From: Antedon bifida
Lineage: Eukaryota; Echinodermata; Crinoidea; Comatulida; Antedonidae
Direction of reading: 5' to 3'
Length of the DNA stretch: 64,000 nt
Assembly: GCA_963402885.1 (NCBI GenBank)
Contig: OY727094.1
Coordinates: 13,270,501-13,334,500, forward strand
Under the pieces are notes generated by a model. It was not told the origin of the DNA and ran no database searches. It was given only the letters and a program-made list of their open reading frames with translations. The position numbers were made by a program, and so were the translations under genes. Shown in pieces: positions 61,301 to 64,000 of this stretch. Positions within the stretch are counted from its first letter, which is position 1. The number at the start of each line of letters is the position of its first letter.

Positions 61301-63578
61301 ACGCGCACGAATTGTCTAATTCAACGTGTTCGTATGGCGTTATTTAAACTGGAAAAGGTCTAAATTGTTTTCAAAATTACTAGGAAAGGCTTGAAAAATA
61401 AAATTCAAGAGAAAAAAAAAGTTTTTAACGCTACGTGCGCACCACGCACGTCCGTGGGAATTTTTGACATGCTCAAAATGACAAGAAACGCGTAAAAAGT
61501 TGATTAGAAATAATGACTTTTGGTTTTTAATCTATGATCAATCATTGAAATTCATAAAATTGCGCGTAAGTCACGTTGCGCAACTATGACGTCATTCAAA
61601 AATAGGAGGTGCACAACTTCATGTAAATGCCCATGTTGTCAAAGTTATGAAATGTTATGTTTACACATTTTAGAGAAACGCGACTCACAAAAAGGAAGGA
61701 AGGAAAGAAGAACTAGATTTGAACTCGTCACTTTGATGAGTTAGTTATCCGCACCACACAAACGCCACGCGCACGTCATACTTTGGAATTTTGCACACGG
61801 AAAAAGATTATGGCATTATGACCTGAACTGAAGAATATCATATGGTGTTAGTGCTGAATTCTGTCAATTTTGTGTCATATAGTATATATAGTGCAAATGG
61901 TATAATCTGTATACATGTTACATACAGTGTAGAATAGGTGAAATTACGGGACCCCCCGTTTATTCTTATTTTTAACATGGCGACGGTATCAAAATGAAAC
62001 ACTAAGATAGCAACTTCGAAGGACATTACCTCAGCAACCACATATTAACGTGTAGAAGAAATTTGAATACGTTAAATATAGATGCGCGCCCTTTTAAATG
62101 TGATGAACTATTACGCAAAATATGAAAATACAACTTTTTTTATTCAACTGGCCATATGATGATGTCACAACATCCGATTGGCAAAATGTTTACCTGAATT
62201 TGTATCTACAATCCAATAGCTTTCAGAAAAACGTTTTAATCATGATTATCACGTTTTATTCTGACGAGCTATAACAGATTGAAATTTACTGTAAAGATGA
62301 AAATAAGTGACCCACGTTATCTTCATTTTTAGACATGATGACGTCACAAAAATTAAAATATTTTTAACTCATGCGAAGGATAGTTGATTGATAATATATA
62401 TATAATTTTTATATAATATAGATAATATAAAAATCGGGGTGAAAATGGAAAACAGTTAATTGGAGACGCTATGACGAAAGATACAAAAATCTTATGTTTA
62501 ATATTCGCATGGCCATACGATGACGTCACAATGTCCGGTTAGCCATATTAAAGCATGATCCGATATCTACAACTCATCAACTTCCAGAATATGTAATAAA
62601 AATAACTTTCACAGTTTAGTTTAGAAACTACAACTGTTTAAAAAAGGGCATGATTTTAACGAATTTTTGAACTTTTTCATCAAAAACACGCGCAAATTGT
62701 CCAATTCGACGTGCTCGTATGACGTAATTTTAAGTCGAAATGGTTCCATATTTGGTAAAATTACTATAAAAGGCTGGAAAAATATAAATTATGCAAAACA
62801 TTGACGTATTTCACGCTTTGTGTACACCGCGCACGCAAAAATTTGCGCATGCGTGGGAATTTTTGACATGCTTAAAATGACATGAAACGCGTAGAAAGTT
62901 GATTAGAAATTAATTTTGCGCATTTTGAAATTTTAAACGCGCGTAACTTCTTGTAAAACATGCCATTTTTTAATCCACAACAAGTTTGCCCTTGATATGA
63001 CTTAAATTTTCACAAAGTGTCAAAAAAAATTATGCTTGGTTTTTAATCTGTGATCAATCATTGAAATTCATAATATCGCACGTAAGTCATGTTGCGCAAC
63101 TCTGACGTATTTAAAAAATACATGCTGCACAACTTCATATAAATGTTCATATGTTGACAAAGTTATGAAATGTTATGTTAACACATTTTAGAGATACAGG
63201 AGCCACAAAAAAGTGAAAGAAAGAAAGAAGAAAAACAGTTACAAGGAGTTATCCGCTCAATGCGGATAACTATAAATAATACAGAAAAAAAATATTGATC
63301 CAATACAATAACAAGGAGTTATCCGCTCCACCAAGCGGATAACTAATTATTATTATTAATTATATGATGAACCAGATATAAAAAAAGAAAAAAAAAAGAA
63401 TAGAATAATTTACTAGAGTAGGTGAAAAATTGTTGCCATACAGTATTTCTGAAATTGTCACTCTGTATATTACCTTATTTTGTGATGTCACTGATGCCCC
63501 CTTATTTATGAGACAGGTCACCATTTCTAATGTAGGTTGGTAATATTTCAGATTTAAATGTAGTGGAGTGTTTCCATC
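39799..63578 (-). CDS. Ankyrin-ROC-COR-DED-DD protein (Roco family), 18 exons, 5' end outside window
   Basis: Spliced minus-strand gene. Exons in transcript order: 63474-63578, 57786-57870, 56767-56932, 56218-56318, 55794-55862, 55545-55675, 48258-48347, 47957-48145, 46669-46911, 46282-46476, 45956-46117, 45527-45814, 45240-45320, 44938-45148, 44431-44484, 44001-44045, 41920-41964, 39799-40331. All junctions are AG/GT and all phases agree; the sum is 2793 nt with the stop. Order of domains: ankyrin repeat, ROC GTPase, COR dimerisation domain, Ser/Thr/Pro linker, death effector domain, death domain. By analogy with DAPK1 and other Roco proteins it should be a GTP-dependent scaffold in apoptosis or innate immunity, cytosolic (no membrane segment seen). 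No kinase domain lies in the window. An initiator and further ankyrin exons probably lie beyond 64 kb. Intron 6 (7.2 kb) hosts an LTR element. Partner proteins are unknown. Confidence 0.85.
40332..41919. other. Intron with MITE-like inverted repeat
   Basis: Last intron of the Roco gene. No exon-like coding is seen. 41328-41640 is bounded by TTTAAACGACAACTTGA and its near complement TCAAGTTGTCCTTTAA. A second inner inverted repeat (GTCACAGGTGCATCGCAAAA against TTTTGCGATGCACCTGTGAC) gives a nested fold. CTACATTAGC words occur at 41757-41832. Confidence 0.6.
41920..41964 (-). CDS. Roco gene mini-exon 3: Ser/Thr/Pro linker
   Basis: 45 bp, phase 1-1, [14 protein letters not shown]. Same splice context as mini-exon 2 (ATTTTGTATAG acceptor, GTTAGTTG donor). 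Confidence 0.8.
42150..43545. repeat. 123/125-bp tandem array, about 10 copies, in Roco intron
   Basis: CCTTCCATATCTATATGATG recurs at 42281, 42404 and onward with 123- or 125-bp spacing. The two lengths come from TCTAGTCTAGTGG versus TCTACCCTAGTGG. Unit variants (GCATCATATGCTATATA, ACATCATATGCTATCTA) repeat in blocks; 42250-42530 and 42980-43260 show the same order, so there is higher-order structure. It lies between mini-exons 2 and 3. Confidence 0.95.
44001..44045 (-). CDS. Roco gene mini-exon 2: Ser/Thr/Pro linker
   Basis: 45 bp, phase 1-1, [14 protein letters not shown]. Acceptor ATTTTGTATAG and donor GTTAGTTG are nearly shared with mini-exon 3, pointing to duplication of exon plus flanking intron. 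Confidence 0.8.
44431..44484 (-). CDS. Roco gene mini-exon 1: Ser/Thr/Pro linker
   Basis: 54 bp, phase 1-1, encoding [17 protein letters not shown]. The acceptor (TTTGCATAG) and the exon text resemble the next two mini-exons closely, so each can be skipped or included without shifting the frame. Confidence 0.8.
44624..44799. repeat. 176-bp near-perfect palindrome
   Basis: Arms such as GAAAGATTTCTGCAGGGAAA and TTTCCCTGCAGAAATCTTTC, and AGCTTAGCCTAAATCTGTTT with its complement, meet at a centre near 44.71 kb. A small imbalance breaks symmetry in the middle of the arms. It lies in the intron 140 bp below the exon at 44938. Confidence 0.9.
44938..45148 (-). CDS. Roco gene exon: Cys-rich post-COR segment
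   Basis: [15 protein letters not shown], then a cluster of cysteines ([20 protein letters not shown], plus two more C) that could bind zinc, though I cannot name a domain. 70 codons plus one base. Acceptor GTTATAG, donor GTAATT. Confidence 0.75.
45240..45320 (-). CDS. Roco gene exon: post-COR
   Basis: 27 codons, [20 protein letters not shown] then HRSFCIE; phase 0 both sides, donor GTAAGG. Continues the beta-rich end of COR. Confidence 0.75.
45527..45814 (-). CDS. Roco gene exon: COR C-terminal subdomain
   Basis: Begins [15 protein letters not shown] (VPSR is typical at this point in COR) and continues with [16 protein letters not shown] (FLP-x-x-x-x-x-L). 96 codons, phase 0. Acceptor ACATCTGCAG, donor GTACAG. 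Confidence 0.85.
45956..46117 (-). CDS. Roco gene exon: COR, winged-helix part
   Basis: [20 protein letters not shown] then [16 protein letters not shown] is the COR segment with GIL...LL-x-x-LW and the FGLLF helix. 54 codons, phase 0. Acceptor TTAATATAG, donor GTAAGT. Confidence 0.85.
46282..46476 (-). CDS. Roco gene exon: COR
   Basis: [15 protein letters not shown] and [18 protein letters not shown] match the COR pattern (FLxxxGxILH, then hydrophobic D-x-Q-M/W-L). 65 codons, phase 0. Acceptor TTTATTAG, donor GTAGGT. Confidence 0.85.
46669..46911 (-). CDS. Roco gene exon: end of ROC, start of COR
   Basis: [20 protein letters not shown] is the VDN-x-x-S stretch near G5 of ROC domains. [15 protein letters not shown] starts the COR domain. 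81 codons, phase 0, donor GTAAAG. Confidence 0.85.
46912..47956. other. Intron, no element recognised
   Basis: About 1 kb of AT-rich intron with a local GATCA-rich patch at 47285-47335 (repeated TGATCA-like words). The frames here have no exon context. Confidence 0.5.
47957..48145 (-). CDS. Roco gene exon: ROC G4 (guanine specificity)
   Basis: [14 protein letters not shown], then [19 protein letters not shown] is the G4 motif (N/T-K/H-x-D) that reads the guanine base. 63 codons, phase 0. Acceptor TCATTTTAG, donor GTAAAT. A Glu run closes the exon. Confidence 0.9.
48258..48347 (-). CDS. Roco gene exon: ROC core strand
   Basis: [20 protein letters not shown] then [10 protein letters not shown], the hydrophobic beta strand after switch II (THxxFL pattern completed across the splice junction). 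Acceptor AATTTCCAG, donor GTAAGT. Exactly 30 codons. Confidence 0.85.
48650..49285. repeat. 89-bp tandem array, 7 copies
   Basis: GTGATACCAGACCCCTACCA recurs at 48663, 48752, 48841 and 48929 and on to about 49197. Variants (GAGGGAACT, GCGGGAACT, GTGGAAACT) come in adjacent pairs, as expected from step-wise duplication. It is in intron 6 of the Roco gene. Confidence 0.95.
49693..54493 (-). mobile_element. Ty3/Gypsy LTR retrotransposon (CsRn1-like), broken, young
   Basis: LTRs lie at 49693-50115 and 54056-54493. The 4-bp target duplication AATG flanks both ends (49689-49692, 54494-54497). The element reads on the minus strand: gag region about 53.1-54.0 kb, protease near 53.0 kb, reverse transcriptase 51.9-52.8 kb, RNase H about 51.5-51.95 kb and integrase about 50.1-51.4 kb. 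RT text resembles the CsRn1 group of Ty3/Gypsy. A purine-rich tract precedes the 3' LTR, and a primer-site-like TGGGGACCC follows the 5' LTR. The LTRs differ by one short length change and only a few other changes by eye, so insertion is recent. The coding part is not intact, with several breaks, and it carries a short inserted repeat. It lies inside intron 6 of the Roco gene, in the same orientation. Confidence 0.9.
52835..52985 (-). mobile_element. LINE/SINE 3'-tail fragment with (ATTG)n inserted in the LTR element
   Basis: On the minus strand the sequence reads GGCGCTATATAAATCGAAC followed by ATTGATTG repeats, the tail form common at the 3' ends of L2- and RTE-like elements and their SINEs. 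It interrupts the element between protease and RT. The upstream boundary is not exact. Confidence 0.65.
55545..55675 (-). CDS. Roco gene exon: ROC switch II
   Basis: [18 protein letters not shown] contains the DxAGQ (G3) motif of ROC domains, in which Gln replaces the helper residue of Ras at the same position. The exon ends in phase 0 just before FFLTN. Acceptor TTTTTGTAG, donor GTATGT. The following intron carries the LTR element and the 89-bp array. Confidence 0.9.
55794..55862 (-). CDS. Roco gene exon: ROC insert helix
   Basis: Short exon encoding [20 protein letters not shown] then KE, charged and helical, between switch I and switch II. Acceptor TTGTATAG, donor GTAGGC. Confidence 0.8.
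56218..56318 (-). CDS. Roco gene exon: ROC switch I
   Basis: [20 protein letters not shown] contains the STDGI switch I with its Thr (G2). [14 protein letters not shown] follows. Acceptor TATAATAG, donor GTGAGA. Phase 2 in, phase 1 out. Confidence 0.85.
56767..56932 (-). CDS. Roco gene exon: ROC domain G1 (P-loop)
   Basis: After [20 protein letters not shown] comes [20 protein letters not shown], a canonical Walker A loop (GxxGxGKTS) that binds the GTP phosphates. The helical lead-in with VPAEIRARG is characteristic of ankyrin/ROC junctions in Roco proteins. Acceptor ATAATAG, donor GTAACA. Confidence 0.9.
56933..57785. other. Intron, no element recognised
   Basis: AT-rich intron of the Roco gene. 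GTATTGTCCCCCAAAAAC at about 57154 and the surrounding 400 bp may be an unclassified interspersed repeat, but I see no clear ends. Confidence 0.4.
57786..57870 (-). CDS. Roco gene exon: end of ankyrin region
   Basis: Encodes [20 protein letters not shown] and then TVILNYFD, a partial terminal ankyrin repeat. Acceptor TTTTTTAG, donor GTAAGT. Starts phase 0 and ends one base into a codon. Confidence 0.8.
58260..58680. repeat. GGTCGCTTATGAGAAG-type repeat with CAATTA microsatellite
   Basis: GTGGTCC/GTGGTCGCTT/GAGAGGTGG words repeat at 15-25 bp. An AACAATT/CAATTAA microsatellite (about 58322-58400) interrupts them. The end GACTGATAGCTAAGTAAAGA then TTTGCACA is shared with the palindromic element at 32606-32985. 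Confidence 0.8.
58839..58940 (-). pseudogene. Dead ankyrin exon in intron 1
   Basis: [20 protein letters not shown] then [13 protein letters not shown] parallels the functional exon at 63474-63578. There is no AG at the expected acceptor (the sequence is CCACAATGG), and a stop (TAG) replaces the donor region. The flanking exons splice perfectly without it. This looks like a decayed duplicate exon. Confidence 0.65.
59030..60345. other. Intron, no coding recognised
   Basis: AT-rich. AGGGCGCTA occurs twice (59529 and 59568). No exon-like ankyrin segment was found here. Confidence 0.45.
60345..61720. repeat. About 1.4-kb interspersed repeat, copy 1
   Basis: Starts AACTCGTCACTTTGACGAGT (a 9-bp-arm hairpin) then TAGTTATCCGCAC and ACGCCACGTGCACGTCAT. 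It continues with blocks that recur in copy 2 (AACGTGTAGAAGAAATTTGA, TCCGATTGGC, TGATGACGT) and ends in a purine tract GGAAGGAAGGAAAGAAG. No coding frame. Confidence 0.8.
61721..63245. repeat. About 1.5-kb interspersed repeat, copy 2
   Basis: Follows copy 1 directly (start-to-start 1368 bp) in the same orientation and shares its block order with many substitutions and an extra segment near 62.9-63.0 kb. It ends AAGTGAAAGAAAGAAAGAAG, like copy 1. Confidence 0.8.
63247..63344. repeat. Two perfect AGTTATCCGC hairpins
   Basis: AGTTATCCGC-TCAAT-GCGGATAACT (63247-63271) and AGTTATCCGC-8 nt-GCGGATAACT (63317-63344), each preceded by ACAAGG. The word TAGTTATCCGC also starts both 1.4-kb repeats, so these may be their terminal structures. 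Confidence 0.8.
63474..63578 (-). CDS. Roco gene exon: ankyrin repeat
   Basis: 35 codons, phase 0 at both ends. [20 protein letters not shown] then CLINKGASV is a full ankyrin repeat (TPLH turn, GAxV end). Acceptor CTCTTTCCAG, donor GTAATA. It joins in frame with the next exon (…QNK then EGKTPESIV), the normal ankyrin-to-ankyrin phrase. It is the first exon visible in the window. Confidence 0.85.
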
Positions 63579-64000
63579 CTGGAAAGAGGTTATAATCATC
63601 AGGTTTTAAAATACTGATTAAAGAAAAAAAATGTTACATTGGTATTCTGTCACATGACAATTTTATTCCTAACTCATTTATAGCAGAAAAAAAAAGAGTT
63701 ACACTGACTAAGGCTAGTGCCACTCACTTTATACCTCTGTATGAAAATAAATATGTAAATTCCTTTTTTTCTTTTTATTTTGTAAATGTACGACCTCTGA
63801 TGCATTTTACAAATTATATATTTATACCATATGCATATTTATACTATGTTATACAATGTTGTCTTTTTTTTAATGATACTTTTTTATGAAAGTTGTAATT
63901 TACAAAAATATCCCAAAGTGAAAATAATTTTAGATCAGGAATATATGCCTTTCTCAGTTCCAATATAAAAAAACAATATATATATATTTTTGTTGATTTT
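63579..64000. other. Intron or upstream region, nothing recognised
   Basis: AT-rich with T and A runs. No further ankyrin exon is visible before the window ends. Confidence 0.5.

Overview
The window reads as repeat-rich, AT-rich DNA from an invertebrate animal, most likely a marine deuterostome such as an echinoderm. This is an inference. It rests on a multi-exon ankyrin-ROC-COR-death-fold gene, a GIY-YIG Penelope-like element carrying a hammerhead ribozyme, CR1-group LINEs, a Ty3/Gypsy element, and TAGGCCT-rich intergenic tracts. Nothing in the sequence looks bacterial.

Layout. 1-2935 is the right part of an 87-bp minisatellite. 2936-5250 is AT-rich spacer followed by a TAGGCCT-rich tract. 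5.25-9.15 kb holds duplicated blocks with exon-like cassettes that could encode a 41-residue peptide when spliced. 6.2-21.2 kb is a nest of three interleaved satellite families (about 45, 127 and 139 bp) with higher-order structure and no long open frame. 21.4-21.8 kb looks like a 3' terminal exon with a poly(A) signal. 23.0-23.6 kb repeats, partly inverted, motifs seen at 3.2-3.9 kb. 23.6-26.1 kb is a decayed LINE. 28.0-29.6 kb is a non-autonomous DNA transposon. 29.8-30.5 kb is a 59-bp tandem array with a CRE palindrome (TGACGTCA) in nearly every unit. 32.0 kb holds an F-box fragment, 32.6-33.2 kb palindromic and short-motif repeats, and 33.25-34.7 kb a second LINE with its 3' end in tandem. 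36.7-37.85 kb is a 5'-truncated Penelope-like element with a complete hammerhead fold downstream of its GIY-YIG domain.

The main host gene is on the minus strand, from 63,578 (5' part outside the window) to its stop at 39,799. I could place 18 exons whose splice sites and phases all agree. They sum to 2,793 nt including the stop, or 930 residues: ankyrin repeat, ROC GTPase (P-loop [19 protein letters not shown]), COR, a Ser/Thr/Pro linker made from three near-duplicate mini-exons, a death effector domain (DED) and a death domain (DD). It would be a GTP-regulated death-fold signalling protein, a Roco relative of DAPK1 that ends like FADD. Its introns carry a 123-bp array, an 89-bp array, several MITE-like palindromes, a young Ty3/Gypsy element nested in a G/C-tract element, a dead ankyrin exon and a duplicated 1.4-kb repeat with perfect hairpins.

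All domain calls come from reading motifs by eye; no database search was run. Satellite copy numbers and boundaries are hand counts.
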